In this document: piece by piece, positions 7,792 through 16,100 of the stretch
Layout of the letters: the number at the start of each line of letters is the position of its first letter
Numbering within the stretch: the stretch's first letter is position 1
NCBI GenBank assembly: GCA_016722045.1
Contig: JADKGY010000004.1
Coordinates: 1-17,483, forward strand
Source of the DNA: Candidatus Opimibacter skivensis
GTDB lineage: Bacteria; Bacteroidota; Bacteroidia; Chitinophagales; Saprospiraceae
Reading direction: 5' to 3'
DNA length: 17,483 bases
Made by a program: the position numbers and the translations under genes
Notes under the pieces: generated by a model
The model's database searches: none
Told to the model about the DNA's origin: nothing
Seen by the model: only the letters and a program-made list of their open reading frames with translations

Positions 7792-7835
7792 TATCAAATC
7801 ATAATTTTTCTTATTTGATCTGCGTCCTCTTTTTA
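7792..7835 (+). repeat. Dispersed repeat, copy 3
   Basis: This is a direct copy of the 7705-7748 element, about 41 of 44 bases identical by eye. The sequence between the two copies is unrelated to them. Together with the inverted copy at 5528-5558 it brackets the parE gene. Confidence 0.85.
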
Positions 7836-8022
7836 CCTGGCGATGTGGTCCTCAGTGAATGTCGAAGTCTGAAGCTTTAACTTAATCCGTTATTTAGCGT
7901 TATTCTAATAGAGAAATGCAGTTTCCCTGACTAAATGGCATAAAAAAACACAAAATATGCTTCCTTGGCAGGCGTTAAACGGATGGAATGAAAATTGACC
8001 TGTTTTAAGCGGCAAAAAATCC

Positions 8023-10245
8023 ATGAAGGCTGTTCGTAAAGCACATGATACGAACAAGCTCATAGCTGTGCTTGCGCAGAAAGATGATGACACTGAGGAT
8101 CCTGAAGAAAAAGATCTTTTCAAAATAGGAACTGTGGCCCGTGTTCTGAAAGTCCTGAAGATGCCTGATGGTTCGATTACGGCTATTATCCAGGGGCGTT
8201 CGAGATTTAATCTCGTTCAGATGGATTCTACGGAGCCTTTTATGGTAGCTCGTGTAAGCAAAAAAGAATATGCGCCAACCACTAAAAAACTTGAATTTGA
8301 AGCGATCATCGGATCTATACGTGAACTCGCTGAAAAAATTATAAAACGTTCTCCGAATATTCCTTCTGAAGCTGTGGTGATGATTCGCAATATTAAAAGC
8401 GACACACATCTCCTTGGATTCATCTCTTCTAATCTTGCTATTGATAATGCAAAGAAGCAGGAGTTGCTGGAGATCGAACAAATGGATACTCTGGCTACGG
8501 AAGTATTCAAGATGATGCACAATGAAATGCAGATGCTTGAAATTAAAAATCAACTCGAATCAAAAGTTAGAGTTGATATTGAAAAACAGCAACGTGATTA
8601 TTTCCTCAATCAGCAATTAAAAACCATACAGGAAGAGTTAGGCCACAATCCACAGGAAGCTGAAATACGCAACCTCATCGAAAGGAGTAAAAAGAAAAAG
8701 TGGAGCAAGGCCGTGAAGGATACGTTTGAAAAGGAAATTGCAAAAGTTAAGCGTATCAATCCACAAGTGGCTGAATACAGTCTGCAACTTAATTACCTGG
8801 AATTACTGCTTGATCTTCCGTGGGAGCATCACACAAATGATAATTTCGATCTCAAGAATGTAAAAAAGACGCTTGATGAAGATCATCATGGTCTAGAAGA
8901 AGTGAAAGACAGAATACTTGAGCATCTGGCTGTGTTGAAACTGAAAGGAGATATGAAGGCTCCGATCCTTTGTCTTGTTGGCCCTCCGGGTGTCGGTAAA
9001 ACTTCATTAGGGAAGTCTGTTGCACGAGCATTGAAGCGCAAGTTTGTGCGTATGTCACTTGGCGGCCTTCATGATGAATCTGAGATCAGAGGACATCGTA
9101 AGACGTATATCGGTGCGATGCCGGGCCGGATTATTCAATCTATTAAGAAAGCAGGTACATCAAATCCGGTTTTTATTCTTGATGAAATCGATAAAGTAGG
9201 AAAGGACTTTAGAGGAGATCCATCTTCGGCATTACTTGAAGTATTGGACCCCGAACAAAATTCTACTTTCTATGACAATTATCTTGAGCTGGAATATGAT
9301 TTGTCGAAGGTGATGTTTATAGCAACGGCCAATTCATTGCAGACGATTCAACCTGCTCTGCTTGACAGGATGGAAATAATCAACATCAATGGATATTCAA
9401 CTGAAGAGAAAATAGAAATTGCAAAAAAACATTTGATACCACGTCAGCGGAAAGAGCATGGATTGAAGCCGAATAATGTGAAGTTGAAGGACGATGTATT
9501 GCGCGAAATAGCCGAAAGTTATACGCGTGAATCTGGTGTCAGAAGTCTTGACAGACGTATTGCATCTGTGATGCGATATGTAGCCAAGAATGTGGCGATG
9601 GAGGATAAATACAATCCTACTATTTCTAAAACTATATTGCCGACCATCCTGGGTCCGGATCGGATTGATACTACGCTTTATACAGAGGTACATAGTAGTG
9701 GTGTGGCTATTGGTCTTGCATGGACTAAAGTGGGTGGAGATATATTATTTATTGAATCCAGTTTGAGTCCGGGAAAAGGAAAGCTTACGCTGACCGGTAA
9801 TCTTGGTGATGTGATGAAAGAGTCGGCTACGACTGCTTTGAGTTTTATAAAAGCTCATGGTGATAGTCTTGGTATCGACGCGACGACATTCGAAAATACG
9901 GATATCCATATTCACGTGCCGGAAGGTGCGATACCAAAGGACGGGCCTTCTGCCGGGGTTACAATGTTGACAGCACTGGCATCTGCGTTTAAGAAAAAAC
10001 CGGTGAAGAGTCATCTTGCCATGACGGGTGAGATCACGTTGCGTGGGAAAGTGTTACCGGTAGGGGGTATTAAGGAAAAGGTTTTGGCGGCTAAACGTGC
10101 AGGTATTCAACAGATTATATTATCAACAGCTAATAAACGTCATGTGGATCAGATCAAACCTGACTATCTGACGGGGGTCACATTCACATATGTGGACCGG
10201 ATGGAGGAAGTATTACAACAGGCGCTTGATATTTGGTCATTCTAA
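8023..10245 (+). CDS. lon: ATP-dependent Lon protease (N-terminus damaged)
   Basis: The 740-residue frame covers most of Lon, the cytoplasmic ATP-dependent protease for damaged and regulatory proteins. It has part of the N-terminal substrate-binding domain, the coiled region (about 165-260), and an AAA+ module with Walker A GPPGVGKTS (Lys326) and Walker B FILDEIDKV. The protease domain carries PKDGPSAG (catalytic Ser643) and VLPVGGIKEKVLAAKRAG (Lys686 by spacing to the Ser). Ser and Walker Lys are both 36 residues earlier than in E. coli Lon, so the start is missing. Just upstream, 7957-8022 reads as MLPLAGV...GMEMKIDLFKRQKS if about five short homopolymer indels are corrected, joining in frame to MKAVRKAHD. 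The true start is therefore probably near ATG 7957 or earlier, and ATG 8023 is only the first base of the intact frame. Confidence 0.95.
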   Translation: MKAVRKAHDTNKLIAVLAQKDDDTEDPEEKDLFKIGTVARVLKVLKMPDGSITAIIQGRSRFNLVQMDSTEPFMVARVSKKEYAPTTKKLEFEAIIGSIRELAEKIIKRSPNIPSEAVVMIRNIKSDTHLLGFISSNLAIDNAKKQELLEIEQMDTLATEVFKMMHNEMQMLEIKNQLESKVRVDIEKQQRDYFLNQQLKTIQEELGHNPQEAEIRNLIERSKKKKWSKAVKDTFEKEIAKVKRINPQVAEYSLQLNYLELLLDLPWEHHTNDNFDLKNVKKTLDEDHHGLEEVKDRILEHLAVLKLKGDMKAPILCLVGPPGVGKTSLGKSVARALKRKFVRMSLGGLHDESEIRGHRKTYIGAMPGRIIQSIKKAGTSNPVFILDEIDKVGKDFRGDPSSALLEVLDPEQNSTFYDNYLELEYDLSKVMFIATANSLQTIQPALLDRMEIININGYSTEEKIEIAKKHLIPRQRKEHGLKPNNVKLKDDVLREIAESYTRESGVRSLDRRIASVMRYVAKNVAMEDKYNPTISKTILPTILGPDRIDTTLYTEVHSSGVAIGLAWTKVGGDILFIESSLSPGKGKLTLTGNLGDVMKESATTALSFIKAHGDSLGIDATTFENTDIHIHVPEGAIPKDGPSAGVTMLTALASAFKKKPVKSHLAMTGEITLRGKVLPVGGIKEKVLAAKRAGIQQIILSTANKRHVDQIKPDYLTGVTFTYVDRMEEVLQQALDIWSF

Positions 10246-10317
10246 AGGCTAATATCAGCTGTAAGGAATTATATTCTCCTCATGGATAGGATTATTTTGA
10301 TCACCTGGATTATTCAT

Positions 10318-10428
10318 GTTTTAGGAAAACATCATGATATTTTAGGAAAACATCATGATATTTTAGGAAAACATCATGATATTTTAGGAAAACACTATTA
10401 TATTTTAGGAAAACACTATTGTATTTTC
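10318..10428. repeat. 21-bp minisatellite, five copies
   Basis: The unit TTAGGAAAACATCATGATAT plus one T begins at 10321, 10342, 10363, 10384 and 10405. The first three are identical, and the last two carry ACTATTATA or ACTATTGTA in place of ATCATGATA. Because 21 is a multiple of three, the array stays open as ILGKHHD heptads in a 62-codon frame (10282-10470), but I see no other sign that this is translated. It lies between lon and the next secreted-protein gene; the rest of the 10246-10540 spacer shows nothing clear. Confidence 0.93.
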
Positions 10429-10540
10429 TTAAACATTACCTTATACTATTTCAGGTTAAAAACCTGTTAAAGTTGGACGTCTTTCAGGGCGATTGTCAGC
10501 ATGTGCTGTTAATAGAAGATTGAATCCATAACTTTACCCA

Positions 10541-11223
10541 ATGGCATCATTAAAGGATCGTAAAAGCATCTCATTTCCAGGATGCGTACTCATTGTAATT
10601 TTCTTCAGCCTTTTTTCCACGCAATCCGTTAAGGCTCAGTCGAGAATGGATAGTGTGCATGTTGCCCAGATTTCGGGTAAAGTGATCACTGCTGAGAATA
10701 ACAATCCTGTAGGGATTCCTTATGCTGTAGTGGCGGTTGTTGGTACACATCGGGGGACGTTTACAGATTTTAATGGATTTTTCTCTATTGTCGTCAGGAA
10801 TGGTGAGACCCTTGTCTTTTCAGTCCTGGGGTTTAAAGATGCATATTATCATGTGCCTGATACCTTGTCCCGAGACAGGTATACACTTTTCAGATACTGA
10901 CTACGGATACGATCTTATTGCCTGAAGCTGTGATTTATCCATGGCCTGACCCGGACTACTTTAATTCCCAATTTCTGGCGATGGATGTTCATGAAGATCT
11001 TGAGGACATAGCGGAAGAGAATCTCTCGGAAAAAGCGATGACTCAATTGCGTCAGAATCTTCCCTCTGACGGACCTGAGAATACCTCATATTACCTCAGA
11101 CAGCAGGCCAAGAATTATTATTATGTGGGCCAGATTCGTACGCCCCAGATTCTTAATGCTTTTGCATGGAAGGAGTTTATCCAGGCGTGGAAGCGAGGGG
11201 ATTTTAAGAAGAAGAAGAAGTAG
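10541..11223 (+). CDS. Secreted carboxypeptidase-regulatory-like domain protein (one frameshift)
   Basis: Two adjacent frames join into one protein of about 227 residues. Residues 1-33 form a signal peptide (hydrophobic CVLIVIFFSLFS, then SVKAQ). Residues about 42-115 (AQISGKVITAENNNPVGIPY..., GTFTDFNGFFSI, LVFSVLGFKDAYY) match the carboxypeptidase-D regulatory-like beta sandwich common in Bacteroidota envelope proteins. The first frame stops after RYTLFRY. A single missing base in the TTTT at about 10887-10890 would continue it as QILTTDTILLPEAVIYPWPD and on to TAG 11221-11223. The C-terminal part is tyrosine-rich (SYYLRQQAKNYYYVG) and ends in five lysines. It is probably periplasmic or outer-membrane associated, with function unknown. 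Confidence 0.75.
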
Positions 11224-11301
11224 GTCTTTAAATTATAGAGTTGTTTTTTAGTCGGAAGAGTATAGAGACATCATGAGCAGCTTTCACAGTCCAATTTTTA
11301 T

Positions 11302-12195
11302 TTATCTCTTTTGCTTCATCACCGGCAACACCGCATGATGCAAAAACGTCCCTTTGAAAGTTGAGAACATTACACCCCGTGTTGTTGAAAGCGAAATGTC
11401 GTTTAATATATTTGTCAGCTCCTGAGGAATTGAAAATTTATCTCCTTCCTTGATTTCTATGACTTGATCAAAGTCTGCAATTTCGTAGAAATGGCTTACA
11501 ACAAGTTTTCCAACTTCTGCTTCCGCGGGGAAGGTGATGATGCGAACATGAACAATGATGAAGACAAGTTTTTTTTCTTTGTCAATCCGATACTCAAATT
11601 TGATGTGGTACTTTAGAAGGGTCAGGTCAGGTGAAATGGAGGGTGGACGTACCATGGAACTGTCCAATAGTTCGATCCCCTTCAATGTAATATTATATGT
11701 ATCCGCTGTTGCTGATGTCTTTGTTTTTTCACGAGGTGTAAATTCTTTTGATGGTCCATAAACCGTCTCAGGTTCTCCGGCTATAGTTTGACCTGATGGA
11801 ATTAAAGCACTTATATTCTGTGGAGTGAACATCATGATGCCGGGTTCCGGATTATTGGAATGCAGTACCATATTGGCATTCCTGGCTTCGAGATCTTCAT
11901 TTGTCAGCAAAAGGTCTCTAACGTTGACGTTGAGCGCGAAAGCTATATCAGTCAGCGTCTCCATTGTGAAATTGTGTGTCCCACTCAACCATTTAGTGAT
12001 TTCAGATGGCTGCTTGTTTAGTTTGCGGGCTAAATCAATTTTACTAAGTCCGATATCTTTCATACAATCATCCATCCGAGCAGCTATTAACATGCGGTTG
12101 TGGGTTTGCTCCATTTCAAGTGGAGTGATCCTTGACATGATTTCTTCGAGTAATGGGCTGGTATATAATCTTGCTTTATTGGTCTTCTTCTCCAT
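11302..12195 (-). CDS. HigA-like HTH antitoxin fused to a SecB-like domain (proposed)
   Basis: This 297-residue protein has an XRE-type helix-turn-helix at about residues 36-98 (MLIAARMDDCMKDIGLSKID, LARKLNKQPSEITKWLSG, FALNVNVRDLL), the fold used by HigA-type antitoxins. A Pro/Thr-rich linker (about 100-165) holds a hydrophobic patch IMMFTPQNISALI. Residues about 167-293 (ITLKGIELLDSS, then alternating beta strands, GKLVVSHFYEIADF, GDKFSIPQELTNILND, STTRGVMFSTFKG, LHHAVLPV) follow the strand and helix order of SecB-like chaperones, including the R-G and closing LP segment. Start ATG overlaps the upstream toxin gene by 20 bases. HTH assignment is firm; the SecB-like reading is by eye and needs a profile or structure test. 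It would repress its own operon and neutralise the toxin. Confidence 0.72.
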   Translation of the reverse strand: MEKKTNKARLYTSPLLEEIMSRITPLEMEQTHNRMLIAARMDDCMKDIGLSKIDLARKLNKQPSEITKWLSGTHNFTMETLTDIAFALNVNVRDLLLTNEDLEARNANMVLHSNNPEPGIMMFTPQNISALIPSGQTIAGEPETVYGPSKEFTPREKTKTSATADTYNITLKGIELLDSSMVRPPSISPDLTLLKYHIKFEYRIDKEKKLVFIIVHVRIITFPAEAEVGKLVVSHFYEIADFDQVIEIKEGDKFSIPQELTNILNDISLSTTRGVMFSTFKGTFLHHAVLPVMKQKR

Positions 12196-12679
12196 AATTT
12201 TTTAAATCTCCGTTAAAATGCATATCATCTTTTGACCACCAAAGGTCATGTTGCTTGACTATTCGGTTTCCTATATGTTCTGCCAGGGCTATAACATAAC
12301 TTGCTTCTTTTCGGAGGACCGGATCATCTTGCCAACTCACAATCTTTTTTGGTTTTTGTCCTCCGCTACCAAGAATGATTACACTCATTCCATATCTTAT
12401 ACAATACAGACGAAGATTCTTGTTAGGAATGTCAAACATGGCACAAACATTGTCCCCAGGTTTACCTTCAAAGTGTTTAAAAAAGGATTCTCTTGCACCA
12501 AATTTATTTCCAATCGTCTTGAGCCTTTGATAAATATCATCGATTTCGAAGGTGTAATCTTTAATATTTTCTTCAACAAAGGCCTCAAAAAGAGTGAGTT
12601 CACTTCCTTTCGGAATCACAGAATAGATAGTACATTCTGGTCCGCTAATATCCTGTAATTCAACAATTTCGTAAAACAT
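12176..12679 (-). CDS. HigB/RelE-like toxin of a type II toxin-antitoxin system
   Basis: This 167-residue protein has a central RelE/HigB-like core at about residues 60-140. It contains FGARESFFKHFEGKPGDNVC, NLRLYCIRYGMSVIILGSGG, then QKPKKIVSWQDDP and an alpha-helical segment. The Arg-rich beta strand followed by a V-I-I-L-G-x-G-G turn is typical of HigB-like mRNA interferases, which cut mRNA on the ribosome. It is longer than the usual 90-120 residues because of an N-terminal extension (about 50 residues) and an acidic C-terminal tail with WWSKDD. Toxin-first order and a 20-base overlap with an HTH antitoxin gene match the higBA layout. I infer the toxin activity from core motif and context. 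Confidence 0.7.
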   Translation of the reverse strand: MFYEIVELQDISGPECTIYSVIPKGSELTLFEAFVEENIKDYTFEIDDIYQRLKTIGNKFGARESFFKHFEGKPGDNVCAMFDIPNKNLRLYCIRYGMSVIILGSGGQKPKKIVSWQDDPVLRKEASYVIALAEHIGNRIVKQHDLWWSKDDMHFNGDLKNYGEEDQ

Positions 12680-13046
12680 GTCTTCATCATGGTTACGTTT
12701 AGGAAATGGAATAACTCCTTAAATAATTCATTTTTAAGTATAATATGATTCCAAAAATAAGGAATATTTTATATTGTAGCATTTAAAATTTAGTTATAAC
12801 TAAAAAATAACAAAACATTATTGATTATTCAATATTATAAAATACATAATACTCTCCTTTGAAACCACATTTTTACAAATGCCTAATCCCCTCCAAAAAC
12901 GTCCAATTATCCAAAATTTGAGCATTTCTCACTCTGAACCACCCCTTCGATAAAAGGGACAGTTTATCCTCCTCTAAAGTCTAATCTCCTCTAAATCACC
13001 CCCTTATCCCGATCGGCATCTCCTTTCAATAACATATTACAAAAAA
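12680..13046. other. Intergenic spacer between the TA operon and the HYR gene
   Basis: The spacer is strongly AT-rich next to the toxin start (12720-12850) and becomes C- and T-rich after about 12880, with CCTCTAAA repeated near 12970-13000. Apart from the possible TA operator and the sigma-54-like element at its right end, I see no gene or RNA. Confidence 0.6.
12748..12765 (-). promoter_or_regulatory. Possible promoter/operator of the toxin-antitoxin operon
   Basis: On the minus strand TATTTTTG (12752-12759) fits the Bacteroidota -7 consensus TAnnTTTG. It is enclosed by the inverted repeat ATTCC-N8-GGAAT (12748-12752 and 12761-12765), a layout suited to autorepression by the HTH antitoxin. 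A third GGAAT lies at 12708-12712. I do not see a clear -33 TTTG box, so confidence is low. Confidence 0.35.
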
Positions 13047-13063
13047 TTGGCATACGATTTGCT
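13047..13063 (+). promoter_or_regulatory. Sigma-54 (RpoN)-type -24/-12 promoter
   Basis: TTGGCATACGATTTGCT matches the sigma-54 consensus TGGCAC-N5-TTGCW closely: GG at 13049-13050 and GC at 13061-13062 are separated by exactly 10 bases. The predicted transcription start is near 13074, which leaves about 52 bases of leader before ATG 13126 and excludes the in-frame ATG at 13066. No upstream activator site was identified. Confidence 0.6.
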
Positions 13064-13125
13064 TCATGTTTGCTATCAGGAATTTATGCATGGCAATTAA
13101 TTGTCATGCGACAACAGGATCAAAC

Positions 13126-16100
13126 ATGAAGAATCTTTTTTTTACCCAGGCGCCAGCCCCCATGGCTCTACCTGAAAAGAAGGTTAGCATGGTGCACTAT
13201 GTCAGTCATGCTGGCCTTAGCCTCAATGGCCCCCATCTTAGGACAAGTCACTATCACTTGTCCTACCACCATCTACAATATCATGTAATGTCAACCCCAT
13301 CCCGGCCAACACAGGCACCGCGACAGCCACAACACTCTGCGCTTCCTCTGCGGTAGCTATCACTTACGCCGATAATGTGAGCCAGATGACAGGTTGCATG
13401 GGCACAGGTATCTTAAAAGAGGACCTGGACAGCTACCGATCAATGCGGATTTTCAGCCTCCTGCCTCCAAAACATCCGGGTAGAAGACAACACTTCTCCA
13501 ACATTGACCTGTCCTCCTTTTATCGTTATCTCCTGCGAAACAGATACAACTCCTTCTCAATTGGGTATGGCCATAGCCATGGACAATTGCACTCCTACAG
13601 AACTTATGACCATATCATATACAGATCATACTCAGAATCTTGGCCATTGTAATGGTACGGGATCCTTTACCAGGCATTGGTCAGCTACAGACATGTGCGG
13701 CAATGTCGCCGTTTGTATTCAGACCGTAGTCATCATAGATAATACTAAACCAATCCTTACTACCACCAGCTATAACTATAGCATGCACGCAAAGCACAAG
13801 TGTAGCCGTAACAGGCCAGGCAACAGCCACAGACAATTGCACTTCTACATCTAATCTCGTCATTAACTTTTCTGACAACGTTCTTGGCCTCACAGGATGC
13901 AGTGGTACCGGTGTGATCGTCAGAACTTGGACTGCAGCTGACGCATGTGGAAACATCGCAACAGGCACACAATTTATTACTGTACAGGACAACACTGCTC
14001 CACAGATCACTTGCCCAGCGAATGTGACGATTTCATGCGAATCTTCTGTATTGCCTGCAGTAACAGGTGCACTGACATCTACTGATCAATGCGGTACAAC
14101 ATTCAATTCCTACACAGATGAAGTAGCTCAACCCGTCGGCTGCAATGGTACGGGTACCATCACACGTCATTGGGCAGCTATCGATGGTTGCGGAAATTTA
14201 TCAACATGCAATCAAACCATCACCATTGTAGATCATACAGCTCCGGCAATGGCATGTCCACAAAATATAACTGTTGATTGTTCAGTAGGTATCAGCCTGC
14301 CGTCACCGGATCGCCGGTCATAAGTGACAATTGCACATCAGTCGCCAATCTTGTTGTGACCCCAGGATGTAGAAGTCGCTCCTCTGGGATGCAGCAATAC
14401 AGGAACAATAAAAGAACATGGACCGTAGCCGATGCCTGCGGAAATAGTACAACATGCATACAAACAATACAAATCACTGATCTGCTCAAACCAACCTTGA
14501 CTTGTCCCCTCGGTTACGTTATTAGCTGTGAGGATTCTGTTTTACCTGATGCTACCGGCGTTGCAGTTGCAGCAGACAACTGCACGCCTGTGGGTTTATT
14601 GACAATCAATTATACTGATAATGTATCAGGACTTTTCGGTTGCAATGGAACAGGCATACTCAATCGTACCTGGATGGCAACAGACTTGTGCGGCAACACG
14701 ACCACATGTGTCCAGCAAATCTGGATCGTCGATCATACTGATCCGGTCATCACTTGTCCCTGCCAATGTTGAGATCAGTTGTTCTGATTCGTCAGATCCA
14801 TCTCATACCAGCAAAGCCACAGGAACAGATAATTGCAGTCCAACTGTTACCATTTCGTTGTAGATGTAGCACAACTAAATGGCTGCAACAACACAGGCCT
14901 GATTCTCAGAACATGGTCTGCACAGGATGCATGTGGAAATGTAAAAACATGTACTCAGCTTATCACAATAGTTGATCGCACCCACCGGTTATCCATGTCC
15001 TCATGATACATTAATTGATTGCGGATTTTATAACAATCCTGATGCATTAGGTTATCCAACAGGTACTGATAATTGCACTCCTTCCGGTGATTTGATTCTC
15101 AACTATCATGATGATCTTTCCGGTCTGACAGGTTGTACCAATACGGGTGTCATCTTAGGACATGGTCCATGGAAGATGCATGTGGGAATATCGGTACATG
15201 TGTTCAACTTATTACTGTAGCGGATACAACAGCTCCTGTCATCATATGTCCAGCAAGTGTAGTCATCAATTGTAAAGACAACACATTGCCTTCAGCAAAT
15301 GGAAAAGCAACGGCTACTGATTATTGTACAGCGAGCTTGTTTATCAAAATAACACCTACAAAGATGATCTTAGCCAGGCCGGTCAGTGCAATGGCTCAGG
15401 ATACATCTATAGAGTCTGGACAGCGACGGACCAGTGTGGAAATGCTGCAACATGTGCGCAGACCATTCAAATCGTAGATCATCTAGCTCCTGAAATTCAG
15501 TGTCCCGCATCACCGCAGATTTCCTGCGAAGCGGATCGCTCTCCTGCCGCCCAGGGCTATGCAAGAGCAACAGACAATTGCACGGCTGTACCAGATATTA
15601 AATATCACATACACAGATAATATAGCCAACCTCACGGGTTTGCAATCATACTTGAAACTTATACCGTACTCGGAAGCAACAGATGCTTGTGGAAGTACAA
15701 GTACACTGTGTTCAGGTATTGACAATCAATGATACAAGGCACCTATCATCACTCCTCCTGCCACGATCACTGTTTCTGTAGATCTTCACTGGATGTATCA
15801 GTGACAGGAAATATTATTATTACAGACAATTGCACACCGGAAAGCTCATTGACAGTAGTTATCACAGATGATTTTACGGCTGTCATCCGAGGTAATCACA
15901 CTGGAACGCTGAAGAGAAAATGGGGTCGTAACTGATCTTTGTGGAAATTCAACAAGTGCATCACAAAATATATCAGAATCATCGATAAAACACCTCCACC
16001 ATCACGATGTAGTTCTGTTGAAGTAAATTGTGGTGATTCAATAGATCCATCAGTTCTGGGTACACCTGAAATATCAGACAATTGTACTGCAATAGCTGAG

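Noticed and set aside
8005..8553. 182-codon open frame on the minus strand
   Set aside because: It is antisense to lon, which has clear catalytic motifs in the opposite strand; the product (Phe/His/Arg-rich) is not protein-like.
10282..10470. 62-aa protein with ILGKHHD repeats
   Set aside because: The open frame follows from a 21-bp repeat being a multiple of three; flanking residues look random and no expression signal is visible.
12248..12658. 136-codon open frame on the plus strand opposite the toxin gene
   Set aside because: The minus-strand frame has a recognisable RelE/HigB-like core and overlaps the antitoxin start; the plus-strand frame is a shadow.
13066..13356. Start of the HYR gene at ATG 13066
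   Set aside because: It overlaps the -12 side of the sigma-54-like element and precedes the predicted transcription start; ATG 13126 leads directly into a signal peptide.
13681..14010. Minus-strand open frames opposite the HYR repeats
   Set aside because: They recur because the antisense of a Thr/Cys/Asp-rich repeat is often open; no start context or family match.
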